14,085 nt of DNA from Thermoplasmata archaeon (GTDB lineage Archaea; Thermoplasmatota; Thermoplasmata; Thermoplasmatales; Thermoplasmataceae). The notes beneath the pieces were generated by a model. The model saw only the letters and a list, made by a program, of their open reading frames with translations. It was not told the DNA's origin and made no database searches. Position numbers and translations under genes: made by a program. The stretch lies in the NCBI GenBank assembly GCA_021827885.1, contig JAKAUD010000010.1:1-14085 (forward strand). Direction: 5' to 3'. Position 1 is the first letter of the stretch, and each line of letters opens with the position of its first letter. Positions 1 to 7,138 of this stretch are shown piece by piece.

Positions 1-50
1 GTCAAATCTATAACAAATGACAAATTGGCTCGATTGAAGCGATTGGAAAT

Positions 51-125
51 GCCACCGTAGCACAGCCTGGTACGTGCGCGTGCTTGGTAAGCACGAGGTC
101 ACGGGTTCAAATCCCGTCGGTGGCT
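51..125 (+). tRNA. tRNA-Thr (anticodon GGT)
   Basis: A full cloverleaf can be drawn. The acceptor arms GCCACCG (51-57) and CGGTGGC (118-124) pair completely, with T125 as discriminator. The D stem is GCAC 60-63 with GTGC 74-77. The anticodon stem is CGTGC 79-83 with GCACG 91-95, and the loop TTGGTAA places GGT at 86-88, which reads ACC/ACU threonine codons. The T stem is ACGGG 101-105 with CCCGT 113-117 around a TTCAAAT loop. No intron and no encoded CCA. A T-run at 125-129 follows directly and probably ends transcription. An integrase gene starts 56 bp downstream, so the 3' half of this tRNA is a candidate attachment site. Confidence 0.96.
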
Positions 126-152
126 TTTTAACAATAGTCTAAAGCCGTAACG

Positions 153-159
153 TTTAATA
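153..159 (+). promoter_or_regulatory. TATA-type element of the integrase gene
   Basis: TTTAATA centred near 156 lies about 26 nt before the ATG at 182. This is the spacing expected for a leaderless archaeal transcript. No Shine-Dalgarno sequence precedes the ATG, which fits leaderless translation. Confidence 0.5.
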
Positions 160-181
160 GCAGAAAAAGATTCATACTTTT

Positions 182-1444
182 ATGGTAAAGCCATTCCCAG
201 AGACAATTGCAGATGAGTTGGAAAGACTTGAGAAGGAGCCATTTGACAAGAAAATTAAGGAGGAGATAAAGAAATTTAACAAGGAGCTAGAAATAAGGGA
301 AAACATAAGCGAGATCAGGCGCTATTTTTACATTCAAAGGCTAAGGAAATTAGCTGAATTGATTCCTAAGAATTTCCTGGATCCTAAGAAGAAGGACATA
401 GATAGGATACTGGACAGTCTTTATAACGGACCTAGAGTGTACAAGGACTGGACAATTAAGAACTACGTCACAATGCTGAAGAAGTTCTATAAGTGGCATT
501 ACAAGTCAAAGGGTGCAGCTCTGCCTGAATACATTTCTGACCTTAACGTGAAAATGAAGAACAACACTAAGGCACCTGAGGACCTCATCACAAAAGACGA
601 AATCAGTTCACTCATAGCCAATTCAAGAAACGCAAGGGACAAGGCATTGTTTTCAGTGTTATACGATTCTGGATGCAGACTGGGAGAAATAATCAACATG
701 AGGATCAAGGACCTGAGCTTTGACGAATTTGGCGGCATCCTGAAGGTAACAGGTAAAACTGGATTCAGACAGGTTAGGATAGTGGGTGATTCCATTGCGT
801 ATCTGAGAGCATGGCTTGATAACCATCCACAGAAAAATAATCTAAATGCTTATCTGTTCTGCAATCTTTCAGAGAAGATACTGGGGAGAAACCTGACCTA
901 TTCAGATGTCTATTCCATCTTTAGGAAGACAGCTAAGAGGTCAGGAATCAAGAAAAGAATTCACCCCCACCTATTCCGTCATACCAGGGCAACAATCCTA
1001 GCGAGCAAAGTGACTGAAGCTCCTTTAGAATCTCAAATGGGTTGGGTTCACGGGTCCAAGCAGACGAGGACATACGTTCACCTTTCCCTAAGAGATCAGG
1101 ATAACGCGATCTTAAAAGCCTATGGAATAAATGTGAATGAAGATGAAACAATAAAGGAAGATAGGCCTAAAGAATGTCCTAGGTGCCATACCTTGAATCC
1201 CAGTGACGCACAGTACTGCAGAAACTGCTGGATGCCTTTTGACATGAAGGTAGCGCTGGAAATGGAAGAAAAGGAGAAGAAGCTGCAGGAGGCCGTTATG
1301 ACATCTGGATACATAGACCCGGTAATAAAGAAGATGATCACCGATTCACCAGATAACGCTAAGTTGCAGCTACTTGTTTCCCTCCTGGAAGATATAGTGG
1401 ACAACCCTGAGAAGCTGAAAAAGTTCAAGGAGAGTTTGAAATAA
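182..1444 (+). CDS. Tyrosine recombinase/integrase with C-terminal zinc ribbon
   Basis: A 420-residue site-specific recombinase of the phage-integrase (XerA-like) superfamily, which cuts and rejoins DNA through a 3'-phosphotyrosine. Residues about 35-120 form a SAM-like core-binding domain. The catalytic domain follows at about 135-315, with R166 in CRLGE, K192 in the GKTG beta turn, H263-x-x-R266 in HLFRHT, W288 replacing the usual second His, and nucleophile Y298 in TYVHLS. Residues 332-349 carry CPRC...CRNC, a four-cysteine zinc ribbon, followed by a charged, probably helical tail to 420. Integrases of this layout occur in Thermoplasmatales and related archaea. The gene lies directly after tRNA-Thr in the same direction, as at the end of an integrated element. 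The catalytic set is complete, so it is probably active. It could instead be a stranded chromosomal copy; the element it belongs to is not delimited here. Confidence 0.93.
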   Translation: MVKPFPETIADELERLEKEPFDKKIKEEIKKFNKELEIRENISEIRRYFYIQRLRKLAELIPKNFLDPKKKDIDRILDSLYNGPRVYKDWTIKNYVTMLKKFYKWHYKSKGAALPEYISDLNVKMKNNTKAPEDLITKDEISSLIANSRNARDKALFSVLYDSGCRLGEIINMRIKDLSFDEFGGILKVTGKTGFRQVRIVGDSIAYLRAWLDNHPQKNNLNAYLFCNLSEKILGRNLTYSDVYSIFRKTAKRSGIKKRIHPHLFRHTRATILASKVTEAPLESQMGWVHGSKQTRTYVHLSLRDQDNAILKAYGINVNEDETIKEDRPKECPRCHTLNPSDAQYCRNCWMPFDMKVALEMEEKEKKLQEAVMTSGYIDPVIKKMITDSPDNAKLQLLVSLLEDIVDNPEKLKKFKESLK

Positions 1445-1634
1445 AGAGAGTGATCTCATTCAGCAGATAGAAGAAGTAGTCGACGAATATCTTGGAACTC
1501 ATATCCTTGGATTAGTTTTTAACATATATTGCTTTCAATAATGTTCCAATCGTAAGATGCTGCAAATCAGTGTCCTTCAATATTTAGAGAATAAAGCCTA
1601 AATATCGAGACATTATTTTAACGAGATTTCTACC

Positions 1635-3788
1635 ATGGAAGCTCCAAATTATGAAGAAGCTGGAGAAAACTTGCTCAAAAGTGGAAATTTCGAAGAGGCA
1701 ATTAAGGTGTATGATGCCGCAATTAAACTATCTCCAAATAACCCGGAATATCATTTTAAAATTGGCATAGCCTTTGAAAGTACCGGAAAGCTTCAGGAGG
1801 CCCTCAGAGAGTTTAAAACTGCCACCAGTCTAGATTCTAGCAACTCTAAATATCACGGTGCCTTGGGAAGACTGTTACTTGACTTGAAGGAATTTGGGGA
1901 GAGCCAGGTCGAAATTGATAAGGCAATTGCACTAGACCCTAAAGACGCAGATTACCATATAGAAAGGGCAAAATTACTCTCTAAAAACGAAAAATATCAA
2001 GAAGCTCTGGCTGAAATCAAAATAGCTGAAGAGTTCAATCCAAACTCAGTTTCTCTGCACCTTTCCAAAAGTTCAATTCTTTTTGCTCTTAAAAGATACG
2101 AAAATGCGATCCAAGAACTGGATATTGCTATTTCCCTTGAGCCGAGAAACCCCCAAGCTCACGCTGACAAGGCTCTGAATCTTGAGCACCAAGGAAGATA
2201 TGAAGACGCTATCAGGGAATATGACGCAGCAATTGAGTTAAATCCTGAGGACCCGGAAATATATGTTTCCAAATCTGCAGTATTAAGAGGAATGAAAAAG
2301 TACAACGAAGCAAACGATGAACTGGAAAAAGCTATCAAGCTGGAACCAAACAACCCTCGGTATCTCAGATTTAAGTTTGATATCTTGGAGGACAAGAGAA
2401 AATTCGAAGATTTTGAAAGGACGAAAAAGACTGAAGAAACAAAATTGAATTATGATAAGAATGCTCGGATAACTGTTCATGATACTGTTAGTATTCCGAG
2501 CTTCAAAGATTTGAGTAATTTTGAGTACCTGTTGACAAAAACTGTTCCTGAAAGAATCTTACTAAACGGTGCACATTATATTCAGGTAGCCTTCTTTGTA
2601 ACAAATCTAAGAGTAGGTATAACGAACCTCGACGGATCCGGCGCGAACTTTATTTGGTATCAATTCTTGACTTCTGCTGATGTTGGGAGGTTCAAAATGC
2701 CTCACGTACCAACAGGTGCAACAGGACTCACTCAATATGTAGGAGCGAAAATTGGGCAGACTGTGGCCACCTCAATTATACTTGGCATAAATCGAGATGC
2801 ACTCAATCTTACCGCTGCTGATGGAACCTGGATGAGTATAAAAGACAAATCTGCCCAAGCACTGTTAAATTTGATTAAGAAAGTTTATACGAACGGCAAG
2901 GAAGTTTCCTTGCTGCTTCTCCAAGCACAGGAAAAGGAGAAAGATCACGACCTAGTTGGAACTCTTAACTTGTTTAAAAAAGCTGTGGAATTAGACCCAC
3001 AAATCCCGAACGCAGAGTATGTAGAGGGGAATCTCGAGTATGTAACCGGAGAGTATGGAAGGGCTCTTACTAAACTTGAAGCGGCAGCAGAGAAGGCTCC
3101 AAATGATAGTTCAGTCATTTTATTACTGGCTGACTGTTATTATGCATTACAAAAATTCAGCCAGGCGAGCAGAACTGTAGAAGAACATATAGCACGAGGG
3201 TTAAATCCATCTCGTGACCTTATTACAAAGAAACCATTATACGATTTATTTGCAGGAAAGATAGACCTTGCTCTCGAGGAGGCAGAAAGGCACGTTAGAA
3301 GTGAACCAGCAGACTCTGAAACTGTTGCAATTTATGCAGCAGCATGTGCAGCTTCAGGTTCTAAAGAGGTTGCATTTACAAACCTGAGTCAAGCTGTTAA
3401 GTTTTCGCCGGATAAAAGGACAAAATTTTCAGTTTATGTGGCCAAAGGATTCATGATGGCGAATGATCGGGTCTCAGCAGCAAGAATTGTAAATGAATCA
3501 CTTACATTCGACCCTGCAAACACGGAACTTATAGAACTAAAGAACCAACTTGGAGAAGTGGAGTCCAGTAAAGATAATGAAGTCAAATCTTTGATAGATT
3601 CTTATAAAATTCTTGGTTTGCAACAAGGTGTTGGCAAAGAAATTATTGAGGCGGTCTATCAAACCCTAGTAAAGCAGTATCATCCAGATTCAAACGCCGG
3701 GGCGACGCCTGCGGTTAAGAAAATTGCAGAAGAAAAGATGAAGGAAATTACAGAAGCCTACAAAGAAGTAATGAGCCACCTAAATTGA
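1635..3788 (+). CDS. Large TPR protein with C-terminal J-domain
   Basis: A 717-residue cytosolic protein with no signal peptide or membrane segment. Residues about 5-250 are roughly seven tetratricopeptide repeats of 34 residues, with recurring patterns such as YEEAI..YDAAIELNP. Residues about 275-425 form a non-TPR region, rich in beta-strand-like hydrophobic stretches, that may be a separate globular domain. TPR-like helices resume at about 430-640. The C terminus, about 656-717, is a J-domain with the diagnostic HPD at 683-685 (KQYHPDSN) in a helix-loop-helix setting; the HPD loop normally stimulates the Hsp70 ATPase. No zinc-finger or client-binding domain of true DnaJ is present. It is therefore probably a co-chaperone or scaffold that recruits DnaK to TPR-bound clients. 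That role is inference. The gene stands alone on the plus strand, 190 bp after the integrase, with A+T-rich sequence upstream but no clear Shine-Dalgarno site. Confidence 0.85.
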   Translation: MEAPNYEEAGENLLKSGNFEEAIKVYDAAIKLSPNNPEYHFKIGIAFESTGKLQEALREFKTATSLDSSNSKYHGALGRLLLDLKEFGESQVEIDKAIALDPKDADYHIERAKLLSKNEKYQEALAEIKIAEEFNPNSVSLHLSKSSILFALKRYENAIQELDIAISLEPRNPQAHADKALNLEHQGRYEDAIREYDAAIELNPEDPEIYVSKSAVLRGMKKYNEANDELEKAIKLEPNNPRYLRFKFDILEDKRKFEDFERTKKTEETKLNYDKNARITVHDTVSIPSFKDLSNFEYLLTKTVPERILLNGAHYIQVAFFVTNLRVGITNLDGSGANFIWYQFLTSADVGRFKMPHVPTGATGLTQYVGAKIGQTVATSIILGINRDALNLTAADGTWMSIKDKSAQALLNLIKKVYTNGKEVSLLLLQAQEKEKDHDLVGTLNLFKKAVELDPQIPNAEYVEGNLEYVTGEYGRALTKLEAAAEKAPNDSSVILLLADCYYALQKFSQASRTVEEHIARGLNPSRDLITKKPLYDLFAGKIDLALEEAERHVRSEPADSETVAIYAAACAASGSKEVAFTNLSQAVKFSPDKRTKFSVYVAKGFMMANDRVSAARIVNESLTFDPANTELIELKNQLGEVESSKDNEVKSLIDSYKILGLQQGVGKEIIEAVYQTLVKQYHPDSNAGATPAVKKIAEEKMKEITEAYKEVMSHLN

Positions 3789-4181
3789 ATGTTACTAGCA
3801 CTTTAAACAAACTTATCATAACAGAAACTGTACTTAAAGGCTTAGGAGGCCAAATCTTAGAGACATGGACTTAGACACCTCTAGCCACATCTTTTCATGT
3901 CTCCCTTTACTCAGGAATATACAGCATGGTATTGAGGAAAACCAACACATTTATCAAATATCTATTTAAGCTGCATTTATAATGTTATCATTAAAATGGC
4001 GATTGGATGTATCATAGTGTCTTGAATTATGTGAAGAGTCATTTTGTCCCTCCCTTATGCAGGAGACGTGAATCTCTTGTAACCAGAATTATTGGAATTT
4101 TTGTTAACCTTTTGGAATTTTACCAGTTGGAATTACCATTTTGTTGTTACTTGACTTTAAAATGTGTTTTGCCATTTACTT
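3789..4181. other. Gene-poor stretch between convergent genes, with a short direct repeat
   Basis: A+T-rich sequence between the TPR/J-domain gene and the convergent zincin gene. The only longer plus-strand frame (4007-4342) runs antisense into the zincin gene and has a low-complexity Phe/Leu-rich translation, so it is not called. A 34-codon frame from ATG 3865 has no convincing promoter. Three copies of TTGGAATT lie at 4092-4099, 4112-4119 and 4127-4134. No RNA gene or terminator hairpin was recognised. Confidence 0.5.
4092..4134 (+). repeat. Three direct copies of TTGGAATT
   Basis: The 8-mer TTGGAATT occurs at 4092, 4112 and 4127, with spacings of 20 and 15 bp. It lies just beyond the 3' end of the zincin gene. 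It could be a protein-binding array, or chance in A+T-rich DNA. Confidence 0.4.
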
Positions 4182-4679
4182 TCAAGGATTTCTTACTGTT
4201 CGTTGATGGGCTTTTGTTAATATTCCTTCCATTTTTCTTTCTCTACTTCCTTCTATGTAATTCCCATCCTCATCATAGTATTCTGGATACTCTTGAAGCT
4301 CCTCTATACCTAGCAGATTGCAGACCTCCTCCTCTTTTTTAAAGAACTCAGGAGTATGCCCCAGTTTTGGTTGATTTAAATTTCCATCCCAGGAGAGTAT
4401 ATGACTATATTCGTGCAAGAGCATGAATGCGTTTGCCTTCGGATAGGACGTCTTCATGACTATAATCAATCGTGATCCCGTTAAAGTCATACCAAAATAC
4501 TTTCCCTCTTTAATCCCATCAATTGTTTCCCTAACATCTTGATACCTTTCTGCTAGTTGAGTTGCCTCTCTGCTAGGGAAATAGACTAGAGAGTATCCCC
4601 CCGCTTTAATAAAATCCCTTAACAGACCAATAACCATACCGTACTTAAAACCCTCACGGACGGATTCAAAGATTCGCAT
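4182..4679 (-). CDS. Small HExxH zincin-type metalloprotease domain protein
   Basis: About 165 residues from ATG 4679; the GTG one codon earlier is part of the Shine-Dalgarno match. The motif HEYSH (H89, E90, H93 from this ATG) is the zinc-binding, catalytic HExxH signature. A later H108 in GHTPEF resembles the third ligand and following segment of SprT/WLM-type zincins (HGPEF). Predicted hydrophobic helix LLHEYSHIL, no signal peptide, so probably cytosolic. The length fits a minimal single-domain zincin. Relatives act as DNA-protein crosslink proteases or as ImmA/IrrE-type regulators of mobile elements; which applies here cannot be decided. AGGAGGTG lies immediately before the ATG, so the whole AGGAGGTGAT stretch matches the 16S tail but spacing is unusually tight. 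A micro-ORF overlaps the start by 14 nt, suggesting coupled translation. Confidence 0.7.
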   Translation of the reverse strand: MRIFESVREGFKYGMVIGLLRDFIKAGGYSLVYFPSREATQLAERYQDVRETIDGIKEGKYFGMTLTGSRLIIVMKTSYPKANAFMLLHEYSHILSWDGNLNQPKLGHTPEFFKKEEEVCNLLGIEELQEYPEYYDEDGNYIEGSRERKMEGILTKAHQRTVRNP

Positions 4680-4770
4680 CACCTCCTAAATCGATATTGC
4701 GTAGCATTCTACTCTTGCCTAGAACGTCAAATTTCGTGAACATTTTCTCACTGTAATTATTAACAATCAT
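4666..4770 (-). CDS. Possible 34-residue leader ORF overlapping the zincin gene
   Basis: ATG 4770 opens 34 codons (MIVNNYSEKMFTKFDVLGKS at the N terminus) ending in TGA at 4668-4666, inside the zincin gene in another frame. It reads through the zincin Shine-Dalgarno site, so ribosomes ending here would be positioned to reinitiate at ATG 4679. A TATA-like TTTATAG lies at about 4785-4791 on this strand, closer than ideal for ATG 4770 but placed for a transcript start near 4762 and internal ATG 4743. No homology is recognised. It could be chance or a translational-coupling leader. Confidence 0.3.
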   Translation of the reverse strand: MIVNNYSEKMFTKFDVLGKSRMLRNIDLGGDANL

Positions 4771-5140
4771 TATCTACTTTAATCTATAAAAATGTAACTA
4801 AGGCTGCAATTATAACTATCAGACATACACCATAGACATTTGCCCTGTCTATTTTATTGTGAAACATGCTAGAAAATTTCATTAGGAATGTGACAGATCG
4901 AAGAAGTTATCAGGAAAAAGAAGAAGAGGCACTGGATACTAGAACATTAATTGTCTAGGAAGATAAAAGGTAACCCAATCAGTAAATAAACATTCGGATG
5001 CTTCTATCCCCATGATGTGATATCTAACGGGCTTAATTTGGAAATGTTTCAGTAGATCGGTAGGGCATTATTGGAAAAAGGTTGTGGAAATTTTGAATAA
5101 CATTTACACAATGGTGAAATAGAATAAGGTCCGCGGTCAT
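4771..5140. other. A+T-rich stretch without a recognised gene
   Basis: It lies between divergent units (zincin leftward, membrane protein rightward) and probably holds promoters for both: TATA-like TTTATAG near 4788 for the minus strand. A 30-codon plus-strand frame at 4866-4958 is present but has no clear promoter or Shine-Dalgarno site and is not called as a gene. No RNA gene or repeat seen. Confidence 0.45.
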
Positions 5141-5251
5141 ATGATAACCTCAGTTAATATACTGGAAGAAATTGGTCTAACTGGCTACAATTATGTGCTG
5201 AAACTTTGCAATTATTCCAACGCTTACGGTCCTCAGACAGGTGAATTATGA
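5141..5251 (+). CDS. 36-residue micro-ORF coupled to the membrane protein gene
   Basis: ATG 5141 opens 36 codons (MITSVNILEEIGLTGYNYVL and on) whose TGA overlaps the next start as ATGA at 5248-5251. AAGGT at 5126-5130 could serve as its ribosome site. The exact ATGA junction is the classical form for translational coupling within an operon. The product is not recognised and has no membrane segment. It may be a true small protein, a leader peptide, or the remnant of a longer gene. Confidence 0.42.
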   Translation: MITSVNILEEIGLTGYNYVLKLCNYSNAYGPQTGEL

Positions 5252-5703
5252 GGCTCATAACTCACATATTATTCAGCATTTTCATTCTCCTGCTTACTGC
5301 GCGTTTCACCCATTTAGTATATCTGATTCAGATAGTCATTCTCTCCTTCGTGAACATTGTGATAGATAGTGCGGGGCATTCTGCATTCAGAGGCCCTAAC
5401 AGAACCCCCCTCACGCACTCCCCCTTATCAGCCACTATAGTGGGAGGCGTTTACGGCCTGGCTTCCTATTTCATCCTACCCATTTTCGGCATAGTGACCC
5501 CAATTATATTCATGGTGGGTGGAGGGATCGTTGTAGCCTGGTCACATCTATTTCTCGATTCAATGACTTACAATGGAATATATGTGTTCAAGAAGCGCCT
5601 TGCTCTGGCACATTTCAAGAACGGATTGATAGACATCCCATTTGTGCTGATTTCTCTGATTGTGATTATCTACCTCCTCGGTTTCTTTCCAGTTGCTATC
5701 TGA
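5248..5703 (+). CDS. YdjM/DUF1286-like four-helix membrane protein, putative metal-dependent hydrolase
   Basis: A 151-residue integral membrane protein with hydrophobic segments at about 5-19, 23-40, 61-100 (two spans) and 128-149. Polar conserved-looking motifs sit at membrane edges: T5-H6, D40-x-x-G-H44, R52-T-P-L-T-H57-S, and H100-x-x-L-D104. This His/Asp pattern (THS...SHLFLD) resembles the YdjM/DUF457 membrane-bound putative metal hydrolases and the archaeal DUF1286 proteins, which are known mainly from archaeal plasmids and proviruses. The molecular role of that family is not established. The start is fixed by the ATGA overlap with the preceding micro-ORF; AGGTGA lies three bases upstream, a short but usable Shine-Dalgarno spacing. 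Convergent with the unknown operon downstream. Family membership is judged by motif only. Confidence 0.72.
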   Translation: MRLITHILFSIFILLLTARFTHLVYLIQIVILSFVNIVIDSAGHSAFRGPNRTPLTHSPLSATIVGGVYGLASYFILPIFGIVTPIIFMVGGGIVVAWSHLFLDSMTYNGIYVFKKRLALAHFKNGLIDIPFVLISLIVIIYLLGFFPVAI

Positions 5704-5775
5704 TGTTGTTAGACAAATTTTGAAGGTTGTTACGTATTAATCTCAGTTTTTCTTTATTGCCAAAAATTCAGTGGC

Positions 5776-5820
5776 GGTATGTTTACCTTATAGGAGGGCC
5801 CCCCAACTCGCGAACATACC
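5776..5820. repeat. Inverted repeat between convergent genes, with a G+C-rich loop
   Basis: GGTATGTT at 5776-5783 and AACATACC at 5813-5820 are perfect 8-bp inverted arms. The 29-nt loop holds a G+C-rich run, GGAGGGCCCCCC (5793-5804), that stands out against the A+T-rich flanks. It lies between the 3' ends of the membrane protein gene and the unknown operon, so it may end transcription from either side or be a protein-binding site. Confidence 0.5.
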
Positions 5821-5907
5821 ATCATATAATTTACGACGTCGTGTTCTATAGCTGATTTCATTTCATCTTTCCGATTATAAAAAAATCAAAAAAGAGGAAA
5901 GAGGTGG

Positions 5908-6345
5908 TTATATTGGAGTTATCCACCTCTCCGCATTGTTCATTAGCTCATTGACAAGCTGGCTGTATATGAGGGAATAGTTGTAAGGCGTCAGCCTCCC
6001 TTCCTTCGTTCTCTCTGCTAGTTCCAACGGGAACCTTATGAATCCTACCACATCGCTGTATCTTGGAACGACAACCTTCTTCCTGTCCATTATGTCCTTT
6101 TGCGTGTATCCACTGTAGGCTTCCATCATCTTCATGTCCATCTGCTCCTCCTTTGGGAACTGCAGGGGGTCGATCATGGGATCGGAGAGGGAGAAGAACT
6201 CCTTCCACTCTCCATCCATTCCTCGCACTATTGCAACCTTCATACCTTCAGGTATTTCGAGCATCCTCTTTGCGAACATCTCAGCTGATGAAGGGTGGAT
6301 GTTAACCCTTCTCAGCGTTGTCTGCGTGTACCTGGACTCAGCCAT
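5908..6345 (-). CDS. Unknown protein, third gene of the SD-led operon
   Basis: A 145-residue protein from ATG 6345 (MAESRYTQ). I do not recognise it. The upstream ATG at 6372 is rejected because GGAGG lies 9 nt before ATG 6345 and the start then overlaps the previous stop by 8 nt (ATGGCTGA), a typical coupled junction. The protein is charged and Met-rich in the middle (KEEQMDMKMMEAY), with no signal peptide or membrane segment. Its C terminus looks helical, ending in NELMNNAERWITPI. The coding sequence is richer in G+C than flanking genes. It is followed by A+T-rich DNA with a run of A at 5879-5885. Position in the operon implies a role shared with the two upstream unknown proteins. Confidence 0.72.
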   Translation of the reverse strand: MAESRYTQTTLRRVNIHPSSAEMFAKRMLEIPEGMKVAIVRGMDGEWKEFFSLSDPMIDPLQFPKEEQMDMKMMEAYSGYTQKDIMDRKKVVVPRYSDVVGFIRFPLELAERTKEGRLTPYNYSLIYSQLVNELMNNAERWITPI

Positions 6346-7126
6346 CCTTGTACTCCTCCATCTGCTTTTCATGTATGAGATTGAAGGTGAGGTCCATGAG
6401 CGACCCTATTGCACCATGCATGATCTGCGTCAGTCCCTCATACACGTCCTCCCTGTTGAACCAGCTTTCTGGATCAAGGTTGCCCTCGTTCCTCCATGGA
6501 AGCTCGCTGATGTTTGGCAGAATGACTGACAATGTCTCCAGGTGCTTCCTCATGGACCAGAGCGCATCCTCGTCCAGCTTCTTCATCGATTCAGTGCTCA
6601 GTGCCTGCATTGAGTACCACAGCTTGAGGTAGCGTTCCTTCATGTCAGCATTCATCTTGTCAGGGTCAAGTCCTCCTCCCCTCTTCTCCTGCTCTATGAG
6701 CTTCTTCATGGCACGGACCTTGTCGTAAGCATGCCTGTCCACTGTTTGCTGTTCCCTCAGCCGGTATTCAGTCTGCGTCACCCACAGCTCCTTCGCCCAC
6801 AGTGGCAAGTCCCTGAGTGGCATGGTATCCAGGTCAGTCTCATAGGGAGTGACGCCGTTCACTATTGTTCCAGTTTCGGTGAGCCCCGGAATGGGACCAG
6901 TGATGTTCTTCTCCTCAACCATCTCCATCTTAGGCTCTTCAATGGTCTCAAGCCACGCATTCCAGTCCCTTGGTCCTGAGTATCTGTAGAGTGTTGCATA
7001 CCCTTCTTCGTGGTATGTTGCAGGACCTGCGACAACGATGTCATGAGGGTTTATGTGACTAATATTGACCTTCACAAGCATGGTCCTCGCACCGTTTATC
7101 CTCTCCACCATCTCCTTCAGATCCAT
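6338..7126 (-). CDS. Unknown protein, second gene of the SD-led operon
   Basis: A 262-residue protein from ATG 7126 (MDLKEMVERINGARTML). A GTG three codons earlier is part of the strong AGGAGGTG at 7140-7133, which sits 6 nt before the ATG; this decides the start. I do not recognise the family. Residues about 1-65 look like a mixed alpha/beta domain (MLVKVNISHINPHDIVVAG). Residues about 66-110 are Pro/Thr/Glu-rich and probably a linker. Residues about 115-260 look long, helical and highly charged, with Trp and Met scattered through, possibly coiled. No membrane segment. The Shine-Dalgarno site overlaps the TAG of the preceding gene, and the stop overlaps the next start, so the three are co-translated. 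G+C is about half, against roughly 40% in flanking genes (rough count). Confidence 0.75.
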   Translation of the reverse strand: MDLKEMVERINGARTMLVKVNISHINPHDIVVAGPATYHEEGYATLYRYSGPRDWNAWLETIEEPKMEMVEEKNITGPIPGLTETGTIVNGVTPYETDLDTMPLRDLPLWAKELWVTQTEYRLREQQTVDRHAYDKVRAMKKLIEQEKRGGGLDPDKMNADMKERYLKLWYSMQALSTESMKKLDEDALWSMRKHLETLSVILPNISELPWRNEGNLDPESWFNREDVYEGLTQIMHGAIGSLMDLTFNLIHEKQMEEYKDG

Positions 7127-7138
7127 TGCTTCCACCTC

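Noticed and set aside
1445..1540. Open frame after the integrase reading SDLIQQIEEVVDEYLG
   Set aside because: No start codon and out of frame with the integrase; at most a lost C-terminal extension, not supportable.
4007..4342. Plus-strand 111-codon frame over the zincin 3' region
   Set aside because: Antisense to the better supported zincin gene, with Phe/Leu-rich low-complexity translation and no promoter.
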